Shown here piece by piece: positions 55,122 through 62,990 of a stretch of DNA of 64,000 nt. Origin of the DNA: Cupriavidus basilensis (lineage in GTDB: Bacteria; Pseudomonadota; Gammaproteobacteria; Burkholderiales; Burkholderiaceae); contig NZ_CP010536.1 of assembly GCF_000832305.1 (NCBI RefSeq), forward strand, positions 1,178,001 through 1,242,000. The letters run 5' to 3'. A program made the translations under genes and the position numbers. Below the pieces are notes generated by a model. That model ran no database searches and was not told the DNA's origin. It saw only the letters and a list, made by a program, of their open reading frames with translations. How positions within the stretch are numbered: position 1 is the stretch's first letter; each line of letters begins with the position of its first letter.

Positions 55122-56240
55122 ATGAACTTCAATCTCAGCGACGAACAGAAGCAACTGGCTGACGCCGTCCACCGCTTCATCGACAAAGACTACGATTTCG
55201 AGACCCGCAAGAAGGGCATCAAGGCCGAGGCCGGCCATAGCGATGCCGCCTGGGGCGCGCTGGTCGAACTCGGCCTGACCGCGCTGCCGGTGCCGGAAGC
55301 GCAGGGCGGCTTCTCGGGCACGCCCATCGACATGATGGTGGTGATGCAGGAGCTGGGCCGCGGCCTGGTGGTCGAGCCGTACTTCGCCACCGTGGTTGCC
55401 GCCTACGCGCTCAAGCTGGCCGGCGGCCAGGACGCGCTGCTGGAGCAGGTTGCCGGCGGCGAGCTGAAGCTGGCCACCGCCTTCAACGAGCCGCATGCCC
55501 GCTATGCGCTCAACGACGTGCGCGTGACGGCCAAGGGCGGCAAGCTCAATGGCCGCAAGGTCGTGACCATTCACGGCGCGCAAGCCGGCAAGCTGGTCGT
55601 CTCGGCCCGCACCAGCGGCGCCGATGCTGACACCAGCGGCATCTCGCTGTTCCTGGTGGACCCGAAGGCGGCTGGCGTCAGCATTACCGACTACCGCACC
55701 ATCGACAACCTGCGCGCCGCTGATATCACCTTCAAGGACGCGCAGGGCGAACTGCTGGGCACCGAAGGCGCGGCGTTTGCGCTGATCGAGCAGGTGGCCG
55801 ACTACGCCGCCGTGCTGCTGTGCGCAGAGGCCGTTGGCGTGATTGACACGCTCAATGCCGCCACGTTGGAATACGCCAAGACCCGCCAGCAGTTCGGCGT
55901 GCCGATCGCGCGCTTCCAGGCACTGCAGCACCGCATGGTGGAGATGTTCATCCACGCCGAGCAATCGCGTTCCATCACGTTGCTGGCCGCCGCCAAGTTC
56001 GACGAGGCCAGCCCGGAAGAACGCCGTCGCTTTGCCTCTGCGGCCAAGGCACGCGTGGGCCAGGCGGCTCGCTCGGTCGGCCAGGAGGCCGTGCAGATCC
56101 ACGGCGGCATGGGCGTCACCGACGAACTGCCGGCGGCGCACATGTTCAAGCGCCTGACGCTGATCAACACCACCTTCGGGGATGTCGATCATCACCTGTC
56201 GCGCTTTGCGACACAGCCGGGTTTCCTGGAAACGGCCTGA
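55122..56240 (+). CDS. Acyl-CoA dehydrogenase, pimeloyl-CoA dehydrogenase small-subunit type
   Basis: A 372-residue acyl-CoA dehydrogenase family protein beginning MNFNLSDEQKQLADAVHRFID. It lacks the strict FAD signature of the large partner and belongs to the more divergent small-subunit group that forms a heteromer with it. The C-terminal GQEAVQIHGGMGVTDELPAA is well conserved. It is followed by a strong intrinsic terminator, so the pair forms a two-gene operon. Confidence 0.9.
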   Translation: MNFNLSDEQKQLADAVHRFIDKDYDFETRKKGIKAEAGHSDAAWGALVELGLTALPVPEAQGGFSGTPIDMMVVMQELGRGLVVEPYFATVVAAYALKLAGGQDALLEQVAGGELKLATAFNEPHARYALNDVRVTAKGGKLNGRKVVTIHGAQAGKLVVSARTSGADADTSGISLFLVDPKAAGVSITDYRTIDNLRAADITFKDAQGELLGTEGAAFALIEQVADYAAVLLCAEAVGVIDTLNAATLEYAKTRQQFGVPIARFQALQHRMVEMFIHAEQSRSITLLAAAKFDEASPEERRRFASAAKARVGQAARSVGQEAVQIHGGMGVTDELPAAHMFKRLTLINTTFGDVDHHLSRFATQPGFLETA

Positions 56241-56253
56241 TCCAGGTTGAATC

Positions 56254-56289
56254 AAAAAACCGCGCCGGTTGTCCCAGGCGCGGTTTTTT
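56254..56289 (+). terminator. Rho-independent terminator after the acyl-CoA dehydrogenase pair
   Basis: AAAAAACCGCGCC (56254-56266), 10-nt loop, GGCGCGGTTTTTT (56277-56289): a perfect 13-bp stem with A and T tracts. Confidence 0.95.
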
Positions 56290-56300
56290 GTTATGAATTG

Positions 56301-56362
56301 ATCTCGCATTTCTGCCGCGAATCTCGCGCCTCGCGCCTCGCATCTTGCATCTCGTATCTCGC
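56301..56362. repeat. Degenerate heptanucleotide tandem repeat
   Basis: Six consecutive 7-bp units at 56321-56362 (ATCTCGC, GCCTCGC twice, ATCTTGC, ATCTCGT, ATCTCGC), plus an isolated ATCTCGC at 56301-56307. It lies between the terminator and the first MaoC gene, ending 24 bp before its start. Confidence 0.9.
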
Positions 56363-56385
56363 ATTCATCGTTGACGGAGCGATTC

Positions 56386-56835
56386 ATGTCCACCCTGTAT
56401 TTCGAAGATTTCGCCGTCGGCAGCAAGCGCGACCTCGGGTCCCATCTGGTGACGGAAGAGGAGATCCTGACCTTCGCCCGGCAGTATGATCCCCAGCCGT
56501 TCCACATCGACAAGGAAGCCGCGCAGAAAAGCATCTACAAGAACCTGATCTCCAGCGGCTGGATGACCTGCTCGATCATGATGCGCCTGCTGGTGGACAA
56601 CATGACCTCCAAGGCCGCCAGCATGGGCTCGCCCGGCGTGGATGAAATCCGCTGGCTCAAGCCGGTCTATGCGGGCGATACGCTGAGCGTGTCGCTGGTG
56701 GTGCTGGATGCGCGCGCTTCCTCGTCCAAGCCGGACCGCGGTGTGGTGCACACCCAGTGGGAAGCCACCAACCAGCGCGGCGAACTGGTCTGCACCGTCA
56801 AGGGAATGGGCATGTACGGACGGCGGCCCGCCTGA
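56386..56835 (+). CDS. MaoC-like dehydratase (hot-dog fold), first copy
   Basis: A 149-residue hot-dog-fold protein of the MaoC family. The hydratase motif is [17 protein letters not shown] (about residues 38-55), with the catalytic Asp/His pair, followed by [16 protein letters not shown]. Members hydrate enoyl-CoA to (R)-3-hydroxyacyl-CoA or act on related thioesters. The ATG at 56386 ([12 protein letters not shown]) follows ACGGAGCG. A second MaoC gene lies 83 bp downstream. Confidence 0.92.
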   Translation: MSTLYFEDFAVGSKRDLGSHLVTEEEILTFARQYDPQPFHIDKEAAQKSIYKNLISSGWMTCSIMMRLLVDNMTSKAASMGSPGVDEIRWLKPVYAGDTLSVSLVVLDARASSSKPDRGVVHTQWEATNQRGELVCTVKGMGMYGRRPA

Positions 56836-56875
56836 TGTTTCTCAAGCTTCATCCCGGCCATCCCGGCCACTAACG

Positions 56876-56908
56876 ACAACACGTACAACACGTACAACAC
56901 GTACAACA
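56876..56908. repeat. Nonanucleotide tandem repeat between the two MaoC genes
   Basis: Three perfect ACAACACGT units (56876-56902) and a partial fourth (ACAACA, 56903-56908). The last unit runs into the AAGGAG ribosome site of the second MaoC gene. Two copies of a different 9-bp unit, CATCCCGGC, lie just upstream near 56850-56868. Confidence 0.95.
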
Positions 56909-56918
56909 AGGAGACACC

Positions 56919-57398
56919 ATGCGTACCATCGCTTCGCTCGAAGAACTGGAAAGCCTGCAAGGCCAGGAAGTGGCCATCAGCGACTGGATCGAGATCACCC
57001 AGCAGCAGGTCAACCAGTTCGCCGAAGCCACTGGTGATCACCAATGGATTCACGTCGACGTGGAGCGTGCCCGCCGCGAATCGCCGTTCGGCGGCCCGGT
57101 GGCGCATGGCTTCCTGACGTTGTCGCTGCTGCCGGCGTTCATGCACAACGCGCTCGATATGCCGGGCGTGAAGATGGGCGTCAACTATGGCCTGAACCGC
57201 GTGCGTTTTACCGCGCCGGTGCCGGTCGGCAGCCGCCTGCGCGCGCGCGTGAAGCTGCTCTCGGTGGAGCGCCTGGAGCCCCTGCCGAACGCGCCCGCGC
57301 TGGTCGGCGCCCAGTCCAACTGGGAAGTCACGGTAGAGCGCGAAGGCAGCGAGCGCCCGGTGTGCGTGGCGGAATCCATCAGCCGCCGCTACTCGTAA
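56919..57398 (+). CDS. MaoC-like dehydratase (NodN type), second copy
   Basis: A 159-residue hot-dog-fold enzyme of the NodN/MaoC group. The hydratase motif is FAEATGDHQWIHVDVERARRES (about residues 45-66), with Asp and His in the catalytic positions, followed by GPVAHGFLTLSLLP. Such proteins are often (R)-specific enoyl-CoA hydratases. It differs clearly from the first copy, so the two are not a recent duplication. It is convergent with the MFS gene. Confidence 0.93.
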   Translation: MRTIASLEELESLQGQEVAISDWIEITQQQVNQFAEATGDHQWIHVDVERARRESPFGGPVAHGFLTLSLLPAFMHNALDMPGVKMGVNYGLNRVRFTAPVPVGSRLRARVKLLSVERLEPLPNAPALVGAQSNWEVTVEREGSERPVCVAESISRRYS

Positions 57399-57457
57399 GC
57401 CTGACAGGCCGCCGCGGCCGTCGCGGCCTGGTGGCGGTCATCCAGTCAGGGCACAGC

Positions 57458-58759
57458 TCAGGCCGGCGAACGCGCGGCCGCCACGTCTTGCGGCGAGGCC
57501 GCCAGCGCCTTTGCGGAGCGCTCGGGATGGATCCAGCATAAGCCAATCACGCCACTTGCCAGCAGCAGCAGGGCGTTGATTGTGAAGCCCACATCAAAGC
57601 CCCCGTTCATGCCATGGCGCTGTACCAGTTGCCCCACCACCGCCGGCGCCAGGATGCCGGCCAGCGTGATCAGCGCCGTGTGGATCGACAACACGCTGCC
57701 GCGCTGGCCCTCCGGCACGATCTGCGCGAGCATGGCCGGTGTCAGGGCGAACGCCACGGGCGGCAGGCATGCCGCCACGGCAATCAGCAAGGTCTTGGGC
57801 ACCGGCGCCAGCGTGATGGCTGCGATCGCCAGGTACACGGCGCCGCCTGCCAGCGCGGCCATCGAGATGACTACGCCACGTGCAAGCCGCGACGATGCGC
57901 CTGCGCGCAGCATGCGCTGCGACAACCAGCTCAGGATCAGCGTGACGGGCATGGCCGAGGCGACGATGGCCGCATACCAGCGCCCGGTGATGACCGCGTC
58001 GAAGCCCAGGCCCTTTTCCAGATAGGCAGGCAGCCAGGTCAGGCCCAGCGCCAGCGCCCAATATGCGCAGAAGCCAATGGCCAGGCAGGCCAGCACGGTC
58101 GGGTCGCGGAAAATGCGCAGATAGGGCAGGCGCACGGGCGCAGCCGCGGTGCCGGCGCGTGGTGCGCTTGCCTGTGTGATCGGTCCCTCGCGTCCCACGC
58201 AGAGCCACATTGCGCTCCACGCCATGCCGATGCCGGCCAGGATCATGAAATTGGCGCGCCAGCCCCATCGTATCGTCACCAGTGGGATCAGTAGTCCCGC
58301 CAGCAGCAGGCCTACGGTGGCCCCTTGGTTGATCATCGCCACCGGCAGGTTGCGCTTGTGGTCCGGAAACCATTTGAACAGCGCGTGCACGGAGATCGGG
58401 AAGGCCGGCCCTTCGGCCGCGCCAAGCAGCATGCGGCATACCAGGATGGTCATGGCCGATCCCGCCAGCGCCAGCGGGACCTGCAGCACGGCCCACGACA
58501 AGCCCATTGTCAGCAGCAGCCAGCGCGCGGCCACGCGATTGGACAAAAAGCCGACCAGCACGGTGGATAGCGAGAACAGCCAGAAGAAGCTGCTGGCGAT
58601 CAGGCCGAACTCGGCCGGCGGTAGCTTCAGGTCTGCCATCAGCGGCACGGCAACCATGCCCAGCACGATCTTGTCGAGGAAATTGATCAGCGAGAGCCAG
58701 GTCAGCATCGAGGCCATGGCCCAGGCGCTGCGTGGCTGGTAGGACGCAAGTGTATTCAT
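57458..58759 (-). CDS. MFS transporter, anion:cation symporter-like
   Basis: A 433-residue major facilitator protein with twelve helices. The loop 2-3 motif is GFLSNRVAARWLL and the helix 4 region RMLLGAAEGPAFPISVHALF followed by KWFPDHKRN is typical of the organic-anion/H+ (ACS) subfamily, which imports hexuronates, phthalates and related carboxylates. It begins 9 bp after the alpha/beta hydrolase stop and is last in the monooxygenase operon, so it probably imports that pathway's substrate. The substrate is not known. Confidence 0.9.
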   Translation of the reverse strand: MNTLASYQPRSAWAMASMLTWLSLINFLDKIVLGMVAVPLMADLKLPPAEFGLIASSFFWLFSLSTVLVGFLSNRVAARWLLLTMGLSWAVLQVPLALAGSAMTILVCRMLLGAAEGPAFPISVHALFKWFPDHKRNLPVAMINQGATVGLLLAGLLIPLVTIRWGWRANFMILAGIGMAWSAMWLCVGREGPITQASAPRAGTAAAPVRLPYLRIFRDPTVLACLAIGFCAYWALALGLTWLPAYLEKGLGFDAVITGRWYAAIVASAMPVTLILSWLSQRMLRAGASSRLARGVVISMAALAGGAVYLAIAAITLAPVPKTLLIAVAACLPPVAFALTPAMLAQIVPEGQRGSVLSIHTALITLAGILAPAVVGQLVQRHGMNGGFDVGFTINALLLLASGVIGLCWIHPERSAKALAASPQDVAAARSPA

Positions 58760-58768
58760 CGGTCGGCC

Positions 58769-59605
58769 TCAGGATCGGTTCAACGTGTTGGCTTGGAGCT
58801 CGCTCGTTTCGGTGGCCGCTGCATCCAGGTGCTGCTCGATCAGTGCGAGCAGGCGCTCGGGCTGTTCCAGCATCACCAGGTGCCCGCTGTCGATCTCCGC
58901 GTAGCTGGCGCCGCCAATTGCCTCGGCGAGCGCGCGGCAATGCGCCGGCGGCACCATCTGGTCGTGGCGCATGCCGATCACGAGCGTGGCGGCGCGGATG
59001 CGGGGCAGCAGCGGCGTGATGTCGATGATGGCGTCGAGCCCGGCCTGGCGGTCGCTGCCGGGCGCTAGGCTCGCGCCGAAGCGCCGCAGCATGCCCTCGA
59101 CGGTGGCGTCGTCCATGCGCGCGATGAAAGCCTCCGATACGCCATTGAGCAGGAGCATGCGCGCCAGCTGACGGCGGTCCGACCGCGCCAGCGACTGCCA
59201 CAGCGTAAACAGCAGGCGCATGCGGCTATCGGTCCGCGCCCAGGCGCCAAACAAGACCAGGCGCCGCACGCGTTCCGGCATCAGCGCGGCCGCGGTGGCG
59301 GCCACCACGCCGCCTAGCGAATAACCGACCAGGTCCACGGGCTGGTCTCCCGCCAGCGCCATGCAGTCGCGCACCTGTCCGACCAGCGCATCGAGCGTCA
59401 GCGGCGCGCCGTCGTCACGGGTCTCACCAGAGCCCGCAAGGTCCGGCGCCAGGCAGCGCCTGCGCTGCGCTAGCCCGGGCAGCAGGGCGGCCCAGTTGGT
59501 TTCCGCGCTGGAACTGGTGCCGTGCACGAGAAGAGTCGGCCGTCCGGTGCCGGCCTCGATCAAACTGGTTCGGATAGGCTCCGACGCGATTTCCAGGCGT
59601 TGCAT
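58769..59605 (-). CDS. Alpha/beta hydrolase (esterase or lactonase type)
   Basis: A 278-residue alpha/beta-fold hydrolase. The oxyanion segment is TLLVHGTSSSAETNW, the nucleophile elbow GYSLGG (Ser near residue 93), and a C-terminal DSGHLVMLEQPERL supplies the histidine. The acid is likely in VIGMRHDQMVPP. Overall resemblance is to 3-oxoadipate enol-lactonase and carboxyl-ester hydrolases. The ATG at 59605 (MQRLEIASEP) is preferred over an upstream frame that would translate the nonamer repeat into Thr-Ser runs. In the operon it could cleave the ester made by the monooxygenase. Confidence 0.9.
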   Translation of the reverse strand: MQRLEIASEPIRTSLIEAGTGRPTLLVHGTSSSAETNWAALLPGLAQRRRCLAPDLAGSGETRDDGAPLTLDALVGQVRDCMALAGDQPVDLVGYSLGGVVAATAAALMPERVRRLVLFGAWARTDSRMRLLFTLWQSLARSDRRQLARMLLLNGVSEAFIARMDDATVEGMLRRFGASLAPGSDRQAGLDAIIDITPLLPRIRAATLVIGMRHDQMVPPAHCRALAEAIGGASYAEIDSGHLVMLEQPERLLALIEQHLDAAATETSELQANTLNRS

Positions 59606-59641
59606 GTGAAGTCGTCCTCGAACGGTGGGTGTCAATGCAAT

Positions 59642-59686
59642 CGATGTTGTCGATGTCGTCGATGTCGTCGATGTCGTCGATGTGGC
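59642..59686. repeat. Nonanucleotide tandem repeat between monooxygenase and hydrolase genes
   Basis: Five 9-bp units starting at 59642: CGATGTTGT, three perfect CGATGTCGT, and CGATGTGGC. It sits in the 103-bp spacer between the monooxygenase stop and the hydrolase start. Confidence 0.95.
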
Positions 59687-59708
59687 AGGCGCCGGCGGCC
59701 GGGCAATG

Positions 59709-61196
59709 CTAGGACCGTTCGCCGGCATGGCGCAGCACGAAGTGCCCCCAGTGCGGCTTGCGCGTCTTCCACCAATAGGCGGTGGCGTGGCTCGACCAGT
59801 TGTTGGTGACCCTGCCGCTGGCCGACTTGTACCAACTGCTGCACGAGCCCGCCCACGCGGTCTGGCCGATGGCCGCCTGCAACGCCTGGTTGAAGCGCGT
59901 CACCACCTCCGGACGCACCTCCATGGAGGCGAAGCGCGCCGAGCGGCAGGCCCGGATGCACTGCAGGACATAGCGGGCCTGGCACTCGAGCATGAAAATG
60001 ATGGAGTTGTGGCCCAGGTTGGTATTGGGGCCGTACAGCACGAACAGGTTGGGAAATCCCGGCGCCGTCATGCCGAGATACGCCTCTGGATCCTCGTGCC
60101 ATTGATCGGCCAGGGTGCGTCCGTGGCGCCCGGTGATGCGGATAGGGGCGAGGAAGGAGCGGGCGTCGAAGCCGGTGGCGAAGACGATGGCGTCGGCCCG
60201 ATGCCTGGCGCCGTCGGCCGTGACCACGGCGTCGGCTTCGACGTGGTCGATGCGGGCGGTCTCGACATGCACGTTCGGCCGCTTGAGCGCCTGGTAGAAA
60301 TCGTCGGAGATCAGGATGCGCTTGCAGCCGATCGGGTAGTCGGGCGTGAGCCTGGTGCGTAGCACCGGGTCGGGAATCATGTGCGCGAGGTAGCGGCGCG
60401 CCAGCGTTTCCAATTCCCGGTTGCGGCCGCTGTCCCGTTGCATGCGCCCGAAGCGCAGTTCACGCTGCAGGTAGAGGTGCCAGCGATGCAGCCGGGCCGT
60501 CCACGGGTGGCGTTCGAAGCGCGCCTGTTGTCCGGATGTATAGGCCTCGCCGTTGCGCGGCAGCACCCAGTTGGCGCTGCGCTGGAATACCGTCAGCTTG
60601 CCTGCTTCCGGCGCGATGCGCGGGATGAACTGCAGCGCGCTGGCGCCATTGCCGATCACCGCGACCTGCTTGTCGCGCAGATCGGCGTCATGGCGCCAGC
60701 GCGCGGAATGGAAGGCCGTGCCGGCAAAGCGATCCAGTCCTGCAATATCCGGCGTCAGCGGGCGGTTGAGTTGCCCGGTGCCGCTGACGAGGATGCGCGC
60801 GGCGATGGTGTCGCCGTTGCTGGTGCTCACCCGCCACAGGCAGGCGGCTTGGTCGTAGCGCGCCTCGGTGACCTCCGTGCCGAAGCGGATATGCCCGAGC
60901 AGCCCGAAGCGCTCGGCGCAGTGCTGCAGGTAGCGATGGATCTCCGGCTGGGGCGAGTATGCACTGGACCAGTCCGGCTTGGGCGCGAACGAGAAACTAT
61001 AAAGATGGGAGGGGATGTCGCAGCCGCAGCCCGGGTAGGTGTTGTCCCGCCACGTGCCGCCCACGGTGGCGGCCTTCTCCAGCACGACAAAGTCATCGAT
61101 GCCGGCTTGCTTGAGCTTGATGCCCATGCACATGCCGGCCACGCCAGCGCCGATGATGACGATCTGGTCCGCGCCGGACGTCGTTGACGCTTTCAA
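59709..61196 (-). CDS. Baeyer-Villiger-type flavin monooxygenase
   Basis: A 495-residue FAD/NADPH monooxygenase. The FAD site is VIIGAGVAGMCMGIKL; the second dinucleotide site is VAVIGNGASALQFIP. Between them GGTWRDNTYPGCGCDIPSHL and FAGTAFHSARWRHD match the Baeyer-Villiger fingerprint (F-x-G-x3-H-x3-W pattern). The ATGFD motif is present near residue 340. Such enzymes insert oxygen next to a ketone to form esters or lactones. It leads an operon with a hydrolase and an MFS transporter. Confidence 0.9.
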   Translation of the reverse strand: MKASTTSGADQIVIIGAGVAGMCMGIKLKQAGIDDFVVLEKAATVGGTWRDNTYPGCGCDIPSHLYSFSFAPKPDWSSAYSPQPEIHRYLQHCAERFGLLGHIRFGTEVTEARYDQAACLWRVSTSNGDTIAARILVSGTGQLNRPLTPDIAGLDRFAGTAFHSARWRHDADLRDKQVAVIGNGASALQFIPRIAPEAGKLTVFQRSANWVLPRNGEAYTSGQQARFERHPWTARLHRWHLYLQRELRFGRMQRDSGRNRELETLARRYLAHMIPDPVLRTRLTPDYPIGCKRILISDDFYQALKRPNVHVETARIDHVEADAVVTADGARHRADAIVFATGFDARSFLAPIRITGRHGRTLADQWHEDPEAYLGMTAPGFPNLFVLYGPNTNLGHNSIIFMLECQARYVLQCIRACRSARFASMEVRPEVVTRFNQALQAAIGQTAWAGSCSSWYKSASGRVTNNWSSHATAYWWKTRKPHWGHFVLRHAGERS

Positions 61197-61404
61197 TGGG
61201 CTGTCTCCGTCGTGCTTTTATTGGTGGTCGCGGCGCGCGCGGCAACGCCGTGGCGCGCAATCGAGAGGCCACCTTAGAGCCGATTGCGGATTCGGGCAAG
61301 GCACGGCGCAACATGCGTGCCGCCATGTGCCCCAATCTGAATCAGCCGGCGCCGTCGCACAGGCTTGGTGCGTGACGCATGCGCACTATCGTGGTGCGAT
61401 GGGT

Positions 61405-61434
61405 GGCCTGGCGGCCTGCGGAGGCCGCCAGGCC
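61405..61434. repeat. Perfect inverted repeat upstream of urtA
   Basis: GGCCTGGCGGCCT (61405-61417) and AGGCCGCCAGGCC (61422-61434) with a 4-bp GCGG loop. No T-run flanks it on either strand, so it is not an ordinary intrinsic terminator. Confidence 0.8.
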
Positions 61435-61445
61435 GTGTGCACAGC

Positions 61446-61474
61446 CTTGTATACAAGCTTGTATGCCATGGCAT
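61446..61474. promoter_or_regulatory. Twin palindromic operator candidate upstream of urtA
   Basis: CTTGTATACAAG (61446-61457) and ATGCCATGGCAT (61463-61474) are perfect 12-bp palindromes 17 bp apart centre to centre, the second preceded by a repeated CTTGTAT half-site (61458-61464). The first resembles operators of FCD-type GntR regulators (TTGTATACAA). Confidence 0.5.
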
Positions 61475-61541
61475 GCTAGTTGCAGAAGAAGTACCCGGGG
61501 TGCGTTGTTCCTCTATCCAACATGACAATCTGGGAGCTGCA

Positions 61542-62807
61542 ATGAAAAGACGTGACATGCTGAAGCTGTCGGCGGTAGCCACCGCGGCCTTGTTTGCAAC
61601 GGCAGGCGTGAGCCCGCTGGCATTGGCGCAGTCCAAGGAACCGATCAAGGTCGGTATCCTGCATTCGTTGTCCGGCACCATGGCCATTTCCGAGACTTCG
61701 CTCAAGGACGTGGCGCTGATGACCATCGATGAGATCAACAAGAGCGGCGGCGTGCTTGGCCGCAAGCTTGAGCCGGTCGTGGTCGATCCCGCTTCCAACT
61801 GGCCGCTGTTCGCCGAGAAGGCGCGCCAGTTGATCACCAAGGATAAGGTTGCCGTCACGTTCGGCTGCTGGACCTCGGTGTCGCGCAAGTCGGTGCTGCC
61901 CGTTTATGAAGAGCTGAACTCGCTGTTGTTCTATCCGGTGCAGTACGAAGGCGAGGAGATGTCCAAGAACGTCTTCTACACCGGCGCGGCGCCCAACCAG
62001 CAGGCCATTCCCGCGGTGGAATACCTGATGAGCAAGGAAGGCGGCGGCGCCAAGCGCTTCTTCCTGCTTGGCACCGACTACGTCTACCCGCGCACCACCA
62101 ACAAGATCCTGCGTGCCTTCCTGAAGAGCAAGGGCGTGGCGGACAAGGATATCGAAGAGGTCTACACGCCGTTCGGACACAGCGACTACCAGACCATTGT
62201 CGCCAATATCAAGAAGTTCTCGCAAGGCGGCAAGACCGCTGTGATCTCCACCATCAACGGCGACTCCAACGTGCCCTTCTACAAGGAACTGGGCAACGCT
62301 GGCCTGAAGGCCAAGGACGTGCCGGTGGTGGCGTTCTCGGTGGGCGAGGAAGAACTGCGCGGCATCGACACCAAGCCGCTGGTGGGCCACCTGGCCGCAT
62401 GGAACTACTTCATGTCGGTCAAGAACCCGGAAAACGAAGCCTTCAAGAAGCAATGGGCGGCGTGGGTCAAGGCGAACAACCTGCCGGGCGGCGACAAGCG
62501 CGTGACCAACGATCCGATGGAAGCCACCTACGTGGGCATCCATATGTGGGCGCAAGCCGTCAAGAAGGCCGGCACGACCGATCCCGACAAGGTGCGTGCC
62601 GCGATGTATGGCCAGACCTTCAAGGCGCCGGACGGCTTCACCTTGACCATGGGCGAGAACCATCACCTGTACAAGCCGGTGATGATCGGCGAGATCAAGG
62701 GCGATGGCCAGTTCACGGTGGTGTGGAAGACGCCCAAGGCTGTGCGTGCGCAGCCGTGGAGCCCGTTCATCGCGGGTAACGAAGGCAAGCCGGACAAGGT
62801 GATGTAA
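61542..62807 (+). CDS. urtA: Urea ABC transporter substrate-binding protein
   Basis: A 421-residue periplasmic binding protein of the urea/amide type. The signal peptide starts MKRRDMLKLSAVATAALFA, with an RRxxLK pattern that could direct Tat export. The mature part begins KEPIKVGILHSLSGTMAISE and has GCWTSVSRKSVLPVYEELNSLLFYP, a hallmark of UrtA/AmiC-type urea binders. GAAPNQQAIPAVEYL and MEATYVGIHMWAQAVKKAG are also typical. The ATG at 61542 follows GGGAGCTGC. The linked urtB confirms the assignment. Confidence 0.95.
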   Translation: MKRRDMLKLSAVATAALFATAGVSPLALAQSKEPIKVGILHSLSGTMAISETSLKDVALMTIDEINKSGGVLGRKLEPVVVDPASNWPLFAEKARQLITKDKVAVTFGCWTSVSRKSVLPVYEELNSLLFYPVQYEGEEMSKNVFYTGAAPNQQAIPAVEYLMSKEGGGAKRFFLLGTDYVYPRTTNKILRAFLKSKGVADKDIEEVYTPFGHSDYQTIVANIKKFSQGGKTAVISTINGDSNVPFYKELGNAGLKAKDVPVVAFSVGEEELRGIDTKPLVGHLAAWNYFMSVKNPENEAFKKQWAAWVKANNLPGGDKRVTNDPMEATYVGIHMWAQAVKKAGTTDPDKVRAAMYGQTFKAPDGFTLTMGENHHLYKPVMIGEIKGDGQFTVVWKTPKAVRAQPWSPFIAGNEGKPDKVM

Positions 62808-62822
62808 GCCGGGCTTCCGCTT

Positions 62823-62976
62823 GGCGCTCTCCCGCTCTCCCGCTTGCCTCGTGGCCGGTGAGACAGGGGAGGGCGCCAGGCCGTGTCCTTGCCGCTTCGC
62901 ATGCTGTCCGCCGCTTCGGTGCGGTGGCGGCAAATCGTCACGCCGATCAAGGTGACGCGCGCGCTTCGCCGCGCGC
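62823..62976. promoter_or_regulatory. urtA-urtB spacer hairpins
   Basis: GGCGCTCTCCC (62823-62833) pairs with GGGAGGGCGCC (62867-62877) with one G-U-type mismatch, and GCGCGCG (62957-62963) pairs with CGCGCGC (62970-62976). They fill the 183-bp gap and may lower urtB expression relative to urtA or protect the urtA mRNA 3' end. Confidence 0.5.
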
Positions 62977-62990
62977 GACTCGCAAACCTT

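Larger units (their letters stand above)
61197..61541. other. 345-bp divergent region between the monooxygenase and urtA
   Basis: No gene is supported. It holds a perfect 13-bp-stem hairpin (61405-61434) and two adjacent 12-bp palindromes (61446-61457, 61463-61474) close to the urtA start. No convincing -35/-10 pair was found for either gene. Confidence 0.7.
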
